DNA from: Bacteroidota bacterium
GTDB taxonomy: Bacteria > Bacteroidota > Ignavibacteria > UBA10030
Assembly: GCA_025454835.1 (NCBI GenBank)
Contig: JALONQ010000008.1
Location: forward strand, 62,001-126,000
DNA: 64,000 nt
Reading direction: 5' to 3'
How positions within the stretch are numbered: the stretch's first letter is position 1; the number at the start of each line of letters is the position of its first letter. This document shows, one piece after another, positions 32,953-40,705 of this stretch. Under the pieces are notes generated by a model. That model ran no database searches. It had not been told where the DNA came from and was given only the letters and a program-made list of their open reading frames with translations. The position numbers and the translations under genes are program-made.

Positions 32953-35302
32953 CCTCCCACAATTCTCCCTGGATCTCCACCTTCTTCGGCTTCTCTGTCT
33001 TCTTCTTCGTCACGGCAAATTCCTCCTTGAGTCTCTCATAATCCCAGCCCAGCGGCGCTAGCAGCGTCTCCGCCGCCTTCAGGGCGAACTCGGTGTACTG
33101 GTCGATGTCGTAGCCGTCCTCGAACGCATAGAGGGCCAGCGGCTTCGCCTTCTCCGGCCGCTTCTTGCCCGTCCGGTCGACGATGATGAACTCCACCATC
33201 TCCCCCGCCGCCACCCGGATGCCCGTCTCGTGCAACATCTTGCTCACAACGGCGCTGACGGTGTTCGTCGTGTACTCCTCGGCCTCGCGCGTCAGATGCC
33301 GGCGCAGAACGAGGTCCATCGGGTTGGCCCGACCGCTCCGCAGGATCGCCAGATGATCGCGCAGCACTTCGAGCATCGCCGGAACCCGCTCGCGCACCTC
33401 TTCGACGTTCTTCGCGTCCTCGAGCAGCCTCAGCATCGACGCCTGCAGGTGCTTCACGAACGGAGGCGTATCGCGCCTACGCGCTTCGATGCCGCGCATC
33501 TTGATCTCGTCGTGGTGGTACCACCCCACATACCGATTGGCCGTCGTGATGGCCGGGTCCTGCTTCGACGCCGGGAAGAGGATCCAACGGTAGATCCCCT
33601 CGAGCGAGATGTCGATGTTCACCGCGCGGCTGATGACGCGGCCGAGATCCTCGTAGTCCTGCTCCGTCGCCCCCGGTTTCTTGAGCCACACGCAGTCGAT
33701 GATGGCGTGGAGCATCTGATAGCCGGCCCGTTCGGCGATCTCTTTGGCCGTTAGGATGGCGTCGCGCGAAAAGGCGTTGACCGATTCGTGCGCCTCGATG
33801 CGGCCGAACCGCGCGTTCTTGTAGCCGAGGTAGCCAAAGCACGACACGAGCATCCACTTGAGCGCCGTCTGCCGGTGGTCGTACATCTGAAAGAGCCGCT
33901 CATTGTGCTTCTTGTATTTAGCCTTTTGCCTTTTGTAGTACGAGCGCTTCTTCACCACATCCGCCAGCGTGGCCGCCACGATCCCTTCACGCTTTTCGCA
34001 CACCGTGTACCCGAGCTCCGGCACCCGCTCGTTGTGGCAGCACCGGCAGTTGATCGTCTCGGGCGAGACGTTCTGGCGCACCATGATCGTCGGATACATC
34101 GACACGAAATCCATCTCGGCGATGTCCTCGTGGTAGCCAAGGGGCGGATTGAAGATAAGCCCGCCCCGGTCGGCCAGCAGGAGCGTCGCCGCAGACTTGA
34201 ATTCCTCCGGTTCACGCTTCTTGGCCGGGATGAGGATACCGTGGCGGTAGGCCCACGACAGCTGCAGCGACGACATGCTCGTGCCGATGCTGGCGCGTGA
34301 TTGCCGCTGGCCGGGCATCTGCGTCAGCCGGACCATCTCGTACAGGCCGTCAAGGTTGGCCTCGGCCACGGTGAACGAGTTCGCCTGGTCGACGTGCCAC
34401 CGGCCGGAGAACTCGAAGGCCCCGTCCTTGTGGACGATCTTGCCGTACTGGAAGAAAGATGATTCCTTCGTCGTCCGGTACGACATGGCCGTATCGCGGT
34501 TGAAGAGCAACGGCACGCGGAGCTTGCGTGCGACCTCGGTGATGCGCGGCATCAGCGTGCCGTCGCCGTACTCCGTCAGGACGATGTCAGGGTCGGCGCG
34601 ATGGAGATGCCAATTGAGCGACTCGACGACCGATGCGGGGTCATCTTGCTCCAGCGCGTACGTTTGACCGTCGTACGCTACTTCGAGCTGCAGCGTGCGC
34701 TGATATTTTGGAGGGACGAGGTCGTTGGCGTTGCGCAGGCGCAGAATGCTGAGCGGCGGCAGTTCGTAGTCGACCGCGTTCCGGTCGTCCTGAAGAGACC
34801 AACCGACGAGTTTATCCACCAGCCGGGGGCCCATATTGTGTCGCGAAGCGACATCCACATCTTCCTCGGCGGAGGCGGGCTTGTTGTTGTCGTCGATGAG
34901 GTATTCTCCAAACCCCAGCGGAAAGAGCTGCGTGGCGTACAAAAAGAGCTGCGGGACGAGCAGGTCGGAGTTGTAGAAGGCGTGGTGGGGAAAGAACCGT
35001 TCGAAGAACCGCACCGCCCCGGCAAAGCGGGTCGCGTCGTGGACGAACACTTCGAACACGTCCACCGTGTCGCCGGAGAAGATCTCCGTACGGGTGGTAG
35101 GGACGAGATCGACCCGCACCGGACACCGGGGCGCCAGGGCGGCCGCCCGGCGCGCGTCGCTCCCCCGCAGGTGCAGGTAGAACGACGGCCGGAACGGATG
35201 CCAGCACTTGCGGCGGCGTCCGTCGGGCTCAATGAGCCAGATGGCGAGCCCCTCGGGGATCGGGTAGAGATCGAAGAGCCAAGCGGGAACGGGAGAGATC
35301 AT
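32882..35302 (-). CDS. Family B DNA polymerase, PolB2-like, with altered motif C
   Basis: An 806-residue family B polymerase in a bacterium. Motif A is EMDFVSMYPTIM, motif B is KWMLVSCFGYLGYKNARFG, and a Cys-rich palm insert reads INCRCCHNERVPELGY. Motif C, normally YGDTDS, is AIIDCVWLKK, so the second catalytic Asp is absent. This pattern is known for the PolB2 group, which was long called inactivated. An obvious exonuclease DxE is not seen. Near the natural C-terminus VEIQGELWEE resembles a beta-clamp-binding motif (QxxLW). The last residues (MSRHSKLQTELQ) come from a repeat. MISPVPAWLFDLYP (35302) was chosen as start. It lies downstream of the 88-aa and RecA-like genes, suggesting a repair cassette. 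Confidence 0.85.
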   Translation of the reverse strand: MISPVPAWLFDLYPIPEGLAIWLIEPDGRRRKCWHPFRPSFYLHLRGSDARRAAALAPRCPVRVDLVPTTRTEIFSGDTVDVFEVFVHDATRFAGAVRFFERFFPHHAFYNSDLLVPQLFLYATQLFPLGFGEYLIDDNNKPASAEEDVDVASRHNMGPRLVDKLVGWSLQDDRNAVDYELPPLSILRLRNANDLVPPKYQRTLQLEVAYDGQTYALEQDDPASVVESLNWHLHRADPDIVLTEYGDGTLMPRITEVARKLRVPLLFNRDTAMSYRTTKESSFFQYGKIVHKDGAFEFSGRWHVDQANSFTVAEANLDGLYEMVRLTQMPGQRQSRASIGTSMSSLQLSWAYRHGILIPAKKREPEEFKSAATLLLADRGGLIFNPPLGYHEDIAEMDFVSMYPTIMVRQNVSPETINCRCCHNERVPELGYTVCEKREGIVAATLADVVKKRSYYKRQKAKYKKHNERLFQMYDHRQTALKWMLVSCFGYLGYKNARFGRIEAHESVNAFSRDAILTAKEIAERAGYQMLHAIIDCVWLKKPGATEQDYEDLGRVISRAVNIDISLEGIYRWILFPASKQDPAITTANRYVGWYHHDEIKMRGIEARRRDTPPFVKHLQASMLRLLEDAKNVEEVRERVPAMLEVLRDHLAILRSGRANPMDLVLRRHLTREAEEYTTNTVSAVVSKMLHETGIRVAAGEMVEFIIVDRTGKKRPEKAKPLALYAFEDGYDIDQYTEFALKAAETLLAPLGWDYERLKEEFAVTKKKTEKPKKVEIQGELWEETCQMSRHSKLQTELQTARHPNR

Positions 35303-35312
35303 GGTGATGACC

Positions 35313-35475
35313 AAAAAGCAAACGGCAACGTACAAAGAGCAAGAAAACGGCAAGAAGGAAGGAACCAAAGGACAAGTCGTGATGGATCCTGAGGCGCATG
35401 AATTCAGCCGCCTTGCCTTTTCTCTCTTTGCAGTTTTCTGTTTTTTTGAAAGTTGCTGTTTCTCATTTGCTGTTT
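35313..35475. repeat. Imperfect palindrome of AAACGGCAA words
   Basis: Left arm AAGCAAACGGCAACG and GAAAACGGCAAG (35316-35352); right arm TTGCCTTTTCTCTC and AGTTGCTGTTTCTCATTTGC (35414-35470). Overall complementarity is patchy. It fills the gap between polB2 and the 88-aa gene and touches the latter's 3' end. Confidence 0.55.
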
Positions 35476-35729
35476 ATGGTCTCCAGCCTCTCGATCCGAT
35501 CCTGCAGCCGCCGGATCAGCTTCCGCTGCTCGAGCGCGATCGACATCATGATGCTCTCGAACGGGATCGTCCGCATGGCGTAGAAGTTCTCCGCCAGGTG
35601 GATCTTCGCCGCGCGGAAGACCTCGTCGAAGAGTTCCTGGTCTTCTTTATGAAGACCGCGGCGGAATTTCGACCATGACGACACCTCGGCGTCGATGATG
35701 TTGGTGAACGTTGGAACGGTCCTGCCCAT
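35463..35729 (-). CDS. Small helical protein of the PolB2 cassette (88 aa)
   Basis: An 88-residue soluble protein with no family I can name. It starts MGRTVPTFTNIIDAEVSSW. A mid part AENFYAMRTIPFESIMMS follows, and the C-terminus is a probable coiled coil (LIRRLQDRIERLETIN). The ATG is preceded by AGGAGATCATT, a clear ribosome binding site. It lies between the RecA-like gene and polB2 on the same strand, which suggests it is a partner of the polymerase (inference from context only). Confidence 0.75.
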   Translation of the reverse strand: MGRTVPTFTNIIDAEVSSWSKFRRGLHKEDQELFDEVFRAAKIHLAENFYAMRTIPFESIMMSIALEQRKLIRRLQDRIERLETINSK

Positions 35730-35751
35730 AATGATCTCCTAGAAAAAGATG

Positions 35752-36296
35752 GCACGCGGAGTCGCGAAGGACGCAGAGAGCGCAGAGGAAGCGGTGGTTG
35801 GAATATGATTTGGCAACCGTCTATATTTGCAAAGCCATTCATACGAGGGGGTTGTATGATTGAGAATGACATCTCTGGCACCGTCTTGGACTGTGCCATA
35901 TCCTTACACCGTCGCCTTGGACCCGGCCTTCTCGAATCTGTCTACGAAGAGGTCCTGACGTATGAATTGCGGAAACGGGGATTGCGCTGTTCTCGTCAAG
36001 AAGCCATCCCACTTGTCTATGACTCACTGCGCCTTGAGACGGCCTTTCGCGCCGATATCGTGGTTGAGCACGCTGTCATCCTCGAACTCAAATCGATCGA
36101 GTCGCTGCTTCCGGTTCACAAGAAACAGTTGCTGACCTACCTCCGTCTTTCTGGCTTCCATCTGGGCATTCTGATCAATTTTAATGTTCCTCTGATCCGG
36201 GACGGGTTTGTGTGCATTGTCAATCGCCTGTAATTTTATCATTCTCTCTGTGACCTTTGCGGTCTCTGCGCCTCTGCGCGATACCTCTTTTCCTCC
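35752..36296. mobile_element. Putative GxxExxY mobile element with inverted CGCAGAG-type ends
   Basis: Left end 35752-35790 contains GACGCAGAGAGCGCAGAGG. The right end 36243-36290, read on the minus strand, contains CGCGCAGAGGCGCAGAGACC and GGTCACAGAGAG. The two ends are inverted copies of the same short words and enclose the GxxExxY gene (35856-36233) with nothing else. It interrupts the spacing between the RecA-like gene and the 88-aa gene, and the RecA-like frame runs into its right end. A decayed second copy with the same left-arm spacing is at 17413-17777. No target-site duplication could be identified by eye. Confidence 0.65.
35856..36233 (+). CDS. GxxExxY protein, PD-(D/E)XK nuclease-like
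   Basis: A 125-residue protein of the family named for its GxxExxY motif, here G24-LL-E27-SV-Y30. The PD-(D/E)XK-like core is Asp67 in FRADIVV, then Glu77-Leu-Lys79 in VILELKS, and a helix with KKQLLTYLRLSG follows. The length equals the family norm (about 120-130). ATG 35856 follows GAGGGGGTTGT, and the upstream ATG 35805 adds 17 unrelated residues. It is opposite in strand to its neighbours, flanked by inverted repeats, and antisense to the false C-terminal extension of the RecA-like frame. Its biochemical activity is not known to me. Nuclease activity is inferred from the fold. Confidence 0.88.
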   Translation: MIENDISGTVLDCAISLHRRLGPGLLESVYEEVLTYELRKRGLRCSRQEAIPLVYDSLRLETAFRADIVVEHAVILELKSIESLLPVHKKQLLTYLRLSGFHLGILINFNVPLIRDGFVCIVNRL

Positions 36297-36848
36297 CGTC
36301 AATTGATAACTCACATCCACGCTCCGCTGCAGCGTCGTGAACAACCGGTTCCGCTCTTCGGGGGCCACCCGCTGCTCACGGCAGACGACGAGAATGGACA
36401 TGCCGTCATTCTTCATGCCGGTCAACGCCATCCGGACGCGCGCAAGGATCTGCTGCACCTCGCGAAGCGGCGCCTGCTCGTCGTAGAACGTGTCGAGCAG
36501 TCCGAACACCATGCCGACCGTCGACCCGATGCGCTTCAGGAACGCCGGCAGGCGGCCGACGATGGCCTGTTCCATCTGATAGCAGGTGAACCCTCGCGAG
36601 ATGTAGATCTGCTGCAGGAACGCGTCCGGGTTCATCCGCCGTTCACGCGCGAACCGGGCCAGCAGATGCACGTCGAACCGGTTGGCTCCGTCCACCACGG
36701 CGATCGGCATCCCCTTCCGCATCGCCTGCGCCGCCATCGTCAGCGCGAACGGAAAAATGTCACGGTCACCATGGAGTAACACCACCTTCCCCGGCGGTTG
36801 GGGGAAGGAATGGACGATGGAGTCGGCAGAGGAGGCGGTGGAGAGCAT
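36024..36848 (-). CDS. RecA/ImuA-like ATPase-fold protein with 3' end altered by an element
   Basis: The first roughly 186 residues form a RecA-like domain: GKVVLLHGDRDIFPFALTMA takes the place of Walker A but lacks the GxxxxGKT consensus. A hydrophobic strand VGMVFGLLDTFYDE resembles Walker B, and SILVVCREQRV follows. From SRRGAETAKVTER on, the frame translates the repeat end and then the antisense of the GxxExxY gene, so the natural C-terminus and stop are lost or replaced and the last 85 or so residues are probably not native. It heads a minus-strand group with the 88-aa protein and polB2, comparable to ImuA in ImuA-ImuB-DnaE2 mutagenesis cassettes (analogy, inference). Confidence 0.7.
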   Translation of the reverse strand: MLSTASSADSIVHSFPQPPGKVVLLHGDRDIFPFALTMAAQAMRKGMPIAVVDGANRFDVHLLARFARERRMNPDAFLQQIYISRGFTCYQMEQAIVGRLPAFLKRIGSTVGMVFGLLDTFYDEQAPLREVQQILARVRMALTGMKNDGMSILVVCREQRVAPEERNRLFTTLQRSVDVSYQLTGGKEVSRRGAETAKVTERMIKLQAIDNAHKPVPDQRNIKIDQNAQMEARKTEVGQQLFLVNRKQRLDRFEFEDDSVLNHDIGAKGRLKAQ

Positions 36849-36987
36849 TGGTAGAGATCAGCGGCCAGAGGACAGAGATCAGTTCTGAGAAAGTCGTCAA
36901 CCATGCAGACTCGAAGGATCAGCGGTTACATCTCAGGCCTCCGCCTTCCCATTCACCATTTACCATTTACCCTTCTTGTTCTCCTCA

Positions 36988-37016
36988 GTACTACGACATT
37001 TATGTCGCATTGTCAA
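36988..37016 (-). promoter_or_regulatory. Probable promoter with palindromic operator for the RecA-like/PolB2 cassette
   Basis: On the minus strand a perfect -35 TTGACA (37016-37011) and a weak -10 TAGTAC (36993-36988) are 17 nt apart. The spacer contains the palindrome CGACATAAATGTCG (36994-37007), a good position for a repressor such as LexA. It lies between the ychF stop and the RecA-like start, leaving a leader of about 130 nt. The LexA identity is inference. Confidence 0.55.
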
Positions 37017-37099
37017 GACAGAAAAACGCCAAAAATGGCGCTCTCGGCGACACCGCTTCAGTCTTGTGTCTTTCGTCTTACATCTTCTATCTCATTAGT

Positions 37100-38197
37100 T
37101 CAAACGTTGAACCGAAAATACGTAACGTCCCCATCCTTCACCTCATACTCCTTTCCCTCCACCCGCATCAGGCCCGCTTCTTTGACCGCCGCTTCCGAAC
37201 CCAGCCGATCGAGGTCCGCGAACGACATGATCTCAGCCCGGATGAAGCCCTTCTGAAAATCGGTATGGATTGCGCCGGCCGCTTCGGGAGCCGTCGCGCC
37301 CCGACGCACTGTCCACGCGTGCACCTCCTTCGGCCCGGCCGTGAAGAAGGTGATGAGGTGCAACAGGTCGTAGCCTTCGTGGATGACCTGGCTCAGGCCC
37401 GATTCCTTCAGGCCGAGACCCTCGAGGAAGTGCTGACGCTCAGATTCGGGCAGCTCCGCCACCTCCGCTTCGACCGCCGCGCTCACGACCACCACCTTCG
37501 CTCCTTCCTTCGCCGCGATCTCGCGGACCCGTTGCACATGAGCATTCTCTCGCCCGAGATCCTTCTCATGCACGTTGCAGACATACATCACAGGCTTGTC
37601 GGTCAGCAGATGTGCGTCGCGAATCCAAACCCGTTCGTCGTCGTTCGCCAGCGGCATGTAGCGAGCCAGACGGCCGCCGGCCAGGTGAGCCTTCAGACGT
37701 CCAAAGAACTCCTCTTCTTCCTTCGGCTTCTTGTCGGCGGTGCGAGAACGACGCTCGGCGTCGGCTTGCTTCCTTTCGACCGTATCGAGATCCTTGAGCA
37801 CGAGCTCTGTCTCGATGACCTCGATGTCGTACGTCGGATCGATAGCCCCGTCGACATGGACGATGTTCTCATCCTCGAAGCACCGGACGACGTGCGCGAT
37901 GGCGTCCACCATCCGGATATGGCCCAGGAATTGGTTGCCCAACCCTTCGCCCTTGCTGGCCCCCTTGACGAGGCCGGCGATATCCAGGAATTCCAGCGTG
38001 GTGGGAACAACCTTCCCCGGCTTGTAGAGCGCCGTCAGGCGGTCGAGACGCCGGTCCGGGACCGCCACGACCCCCACGTTGGGCTCGATCGTGCAGAACG
38101 GATAATTGGCCACGTCCGCTCCGGCGGCCGTGATGGCGTTGAACAGGGTGGATTTGCCGACGTTGGGGAGTCCGACGATGCCGCAGGTGAAGCCCAT
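37100..38197 (-). CDS. ychF: Redox-regulated ATPase/GTPase YchF (Obg family)
   Basis: A 365-residue P-loop NTPase (OLA1/YchF) that binds ribosomes and prefers ATP. G1 is GIVGLPNVGKSTLF, G3 is FLDIAGLVKGASKGEGLG, and the ATP-specifying NKxD variant is in MYVCNVHEKD. A C-terminal TGS domain follows (HAWTVRRGATAPEAAGAIH, GFIRAEIMSFAD). MGFTCGIVGLPNV (38197) was chosen as start; the ten codons before it come from the adjacent repeat. It is a housekeeping gene. Confidence 0.95.
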   Translation of the reverse strand: MGFTCGIVGLPNVGKSTLFNAITAAGADVANYPFCTIEPNVGVVAVPDRRLDRLTALYKPGKVVPTTLEFLDIAGLVKGASKGEGLGNQFLGHIRMVDAIAHVVRCFEDENIVHVDGAIDPTYDIEVIETELVLKDLDTVERKQADAERRSRTADKKPKEEEEFFGRLKAHLAGGRLARYMPLANDDERVWIRDAHLLTDKPVMYVCNVHEKDLGRENAHVQRVREIAAKEGAKVVVVSAAVEAEVAELPESERQHFLEGLGLKESGLSQVIHEGYDLLHLITFFTAGPKEVHAWTVRRGATAPEAAGAIHTDFQKGFIRAEIMSFADLDRLGSEAAVKEAGLMRVEGKEYEVKDGDVTYFRFNV

Positions 38198-38228
38198 AAG
38201 GTCCTTCGCTGGTTGGTCCAAAAACACT

Positions 38229-38315
38229 CACGCAGAGACGCAGGGGACGCAGAGGCCGCAGAGAGAATAGATCGTATTCGCTCTGCGTTCTCCGCGCTCT
38301 CTGCGCCTCTGCGCG
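38229..38315. repeat. Gene-less hairpin of CGCAGAG words
   Basis: Left arm 38229-38263 (CACGCAGAGACGCAGGGGAC and GCAGAGGCCGCAGAG). Right arm 38281-38315 (CTCTGCGTTCTCCGC and CTCTGCGCCTCTGCGCG). The two are inverted with an 17-nt loop. Its words match the ends of the GxxExxY element at 35752-36296, which makes it the best candidate for a gene-less derivative. Confidence 0.85.
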
Positions 38316-38415
38316 ATCGCCCTTCGTCGAGAAGCGCATCTACGGTAGTAAGATACGGATTTTTCTCCGGGCACCCAAAGCGGCCAACGATGAAAAGATC
38401 CTCATGACATTGCGT

Positions 38416-38451
38416 TTGCATATTTATGCACATCTATGTATAATTATACAT
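38416..38451 (+). promoter_or_regulatory. Sigma-70 promoter overlapped by two ArgR-type palindromes
   Basis: A -35 TTGCAT (38416-38421) and a perfect -10 TATAAT (38439-38444) are separated by 17 nt. Two AT-rich palindromes lie over them: TGCATATTTATGCA (38417-38430) and ATGTATAATTATACAT (38436-38451), with centres 20 bp apart. This is the geometry of tandem ARG boxes bound by an ArgR hexamer. The argR gene is 3.4 kb downstream. The predicted transcription start coincides with the argC ATG. Confidence 0.8.
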
Positions 38452-39490
38452 GGACAATTATCACGCTCCGTCACGACGCACCGCGGCCATCATCGGCGCC
38501 TCCGGCTATTCCGGCGCCGAGCTGCTGCGGATCCTGCTCCGCCATCCGGGAGTGACCGTCGGACGCCTGTACGCCAGCACCTCCGCCGGTAAGCGCGTCG
38601 CCGACGTCTATCCGGCCTTCCGGGGCCGAACGGAAGCGACCTACGAGACCTATTCGGCCGAAAGCGCGGCCGGTCACGATGTCGTATTCATCGCTCTTCC
38701 GTCCGGCGAAGCCATGCGGCTCGTGCCGGGCCTCCTGGAGCGCGGAACCCGCGTCATCGACCTCGGCGGCGATTTCCGCCTGCAGGATCCGGCCCTGTAT
38801 CAGCAGTACTACGAGCGCGAGCATCTGGCCACGAGCGTTCTGCCGACCGCCGTGTACGGGTTCCCCGAGTGGCACGCCGATCGCATCCGAACGGCGACGC
38901 TGTTGTCCAATCCCGGTTGCTACCCGACGGGCGCCATCCTTCCGCTTGCCCCCCTTTTGAAAGAAGGTCTGATCGAACCAGACAGGATCGTGATCAGCTC
39001 CCTCTCGGGCGTCTCGGGAGCCGGTCGCGCATCGTCCGTCGAGATGTCCTTTGCCGAGGTCAATGAAAGCGTGCGGGCGTACAAGGTCGGCGTACACCAG
39101 CACATACCCGAGATCCAGTCGGCCCTCTCGGACCTGAGCGGCCGGGCCGTGACGGTCACGTTCGTACCGCACCTGATCCCGATCGCCCGGGGCATCTATA
39201 CGAGCATGTACGCCGTTCCGACGCGACCGCTGACAGACGAAGACATCAAGGGTGCGTACGCCACAGCCTACAGCTCGGCACCGTTCGTTCGCGTGCTCGG
39301 CCAGGCCGTTCCGGAGATCAAGAGCGTCACCGGCACGAATTGTATCGATATCGGCTGGCGGCGATATCCGGAGAATGGCCATTTGATCGTCCTCTCGACG
39401 ATCGACAATCTCGTCAAAGGAGCGGCCGGCCAAGCCGTGCAGAGCATGAACCTGATGTTCGGTTTGCGGGAAACGGAGGCGCTCTGGTGA
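38450..39490 (+). CDS. argC: N-acetyl-gamma-glutamyl-phosphate reductase
   Basis: A 346-residue NADPH-dependent reductase, third step of arginine synthesis. The Rossmann motif is AAIIGASGYSGAELLRILL, the catalytic Cys is in LLSNPGCYPTGAILPL, and a conserved His is in VYGFPEWH. The ATG at 38450 is inside the operator and at the predicted transcription start, with no room for a Shine-Dalgarno site. No other start codon lies before the Rossmann motif, so a leaderless mRNA is likely. It overlaps argJ by GTGA. Confidence 0.95.
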   Translation: MDNYHAPSRRTAAIIGASGYSGAELLRILLRHPGVTVGRLYASTSAGKRVADVYPAFRGRTEATYETYSAESAAGHDVVFIALPSGEAMRLVPGLLERGTRVIDLGGDFRLQDPALYQQYYEREHLATSVLPTAVYGFPEWHADRIRTATLLSNPGCYPTGAILPLAPLLKEGLIEPDRIVISSLSGVSGAGRASSVEMSFAEVNESVRAYKVGVHQHIPEIQSALSDLSGRAVTVTFVPHLIPIARGIYTSMYAVPTRPLTDEDIKGAYATAYSSAPFVRVLGQAVPEIKSVTGTNCIDIGWRRYPENGHLIVLSTIDNLVKGAAGQAVQSMNLMFGLRETEALW

Positions 39491-40701
39491 GCAACGCATT
39501 TCAGGAAGTGGACGGCGGCGTTACGGCCGCCGCCGGTTTCGTCGCCGGAGGGCTGTACTGCGGCATCCGGAAGGTCAAGAAGGACATCGCCATCATCCGG
39601 TCAGATCGGCCGGCATCCGCGGCCGGCGTCTTCACGCGGAATCGCACCGTCGCCGCGTGCGTGACCGTCGATCGGGACCAGCTGGCATCGTCGCCCGTGG
39701 CATCCGCCATCGTCGTCAACAGCGGCAACGCTAACGCTTGCACGGGCGAACGGGGGGTCAACGATACATGGACGATGATCGATGCGACCGCCCAAGCCCT
39801 GGGCGTTCCCCGCGGTCAGGTCCTGGTCTCTTCCACCGGCGTCATCGGCCAGTATCTTCCGATCGACAAGATCGTGACCGGCATCGGCACGCTGGCGACG
39901 CAGCTTCTGCGCGACGGCCACGCGGACGCGGCCGAAGCGATCATGACGACCGATACCTACATGAAGGAAGCGGCGGTCCAATTCTCCGTCGACGGGAGGA
40001 CGACCACGGTGGGGGGCATGGCGAAAGGCTCGGGCATGATCGCGCCGAATATGGCCACGATGCTGGCCTTCATCACCACCGACGCCACACTCGCCCCCGA
40101 CGCACTTCAACTGGCGCTCCGGAGGGCCAACGACCGGTCGTTCAATCGCATCACGGTCGACGGCGACATGAGCACGAACGACATGGCCATCATCCTGGCA
40201 AACGGCGCGGCGGGAGGCGCTCCGATCGCCCCGGGCACACCGGCCTTCGAGACATTCTGCGAAGCGCTCGAAGTGGTGATGGTGAAGCTCGCCAAGATGA
40301 TCGCGCGGGATGGCGAAGGGGCGACGAAATTGGTGGAGATTGCGGTGACTGGCGCGCGCACGGAGGCCGAGGCCGCCCAAGCCGCCGAGGCAGTGGCAAA
40401 CTCGAACCTCGTCAAAACGGCCATCCACGGCGCCGACGCCAACTGGGGACGCATCCTCGCGGCCGTGGGATATTCCGGCATCGATTTCAACCCGGACCTC
40501 GTGGCCATCTCGTTCAACGGATTGCCGATCCTGAAGCCGAACTACCAGATCGTCATCGACGAGGCAAAGGCCAAGGACGTGCTTCAGCAAGAGAGTATCG
40601 TCGTGCAGATCGACTTGGCGCAGGGAAATGCACAGGCGAAGTTCTGGACGTGCGATCTGAGCAAAGAATACGTCCACATCAATGCCAGCTATAGATCATA
40701 A
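39487..40701 (+). CDS. argJ: Glutamate N-acetyltransferase / ornithine acetyltransferase
   Basis: A 404-residue enzyme of the acetyl-recycling arginine pathway. It is cleaved autocatalytically before the Thr of PNMATMLAFITTDA. GGMAKGSGMIAPNMATML and VNSGNANACTG are family signatures. GTG 39487 overlaps the argC stop, and the open frame from 39340 lies inside argC. Whether it is bifunctional cannot be told from sequence. Recycling makes a separate argA unnecessary if priming occurs here. Confidence 0.95.
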   Translation: MSNAFQEVDGGVTAAAGFVAGGLYCGIRKVKKDIAIIRSDRPASAAGVFTRNRTVAACVTVDRDQLASSPVASAIVVNSGNANACTGERGVNDTWTMIDATAQALGVPRGQVLVSSTGVIGQYLPIDKIVTGIGTLATQLLRDGHADAAEAIMTTDTYMKEAAVQFSVDGRTTTVGGMAKGSGMIAPNMATMLAFITTDATLAPDALQLALRRANDRSFNRITVDGDMSTNDMAIILANGAAGGAPIAPGTPAFETFCEALEVVMVKLAKMIARDGEGATKLVEIAVTGARTEAEAAQAAEAVANSNLVKTAIHGADANWGRILAAVGYSGIDFNPDLVAISFNGLPILKPNYQIVIDEAKAKDVLQQESIVVQIDLAQGNAQAKFWTCDLSKEYVHINASYRS

Positions 40702-40705
40702 GACG

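Noticed and set aside
32882-35302. Sequencing error or frameshift in the PolB gene explaining the missing DTDS motif
   Set aside because: The frame is open and the protein similarity continuous on both sides of IIDCVW. The altered motif is a known property of PolB2-type proteins.
36843-36960. tRNA-like or riboswitch-like folding in the leader of the RecA-like gene
   Set aside because: Only short repeated words (GATCAGCGG, CCATTTACC) are seen. No cloverleaf or known riboswitch core could be recognised.
36848-38407. Plus-strand open frame of 519 codons
   Set aside because: Antisense of ychF plus repeat sequence. The composition is typical of a shadow frame and no domain is visible.
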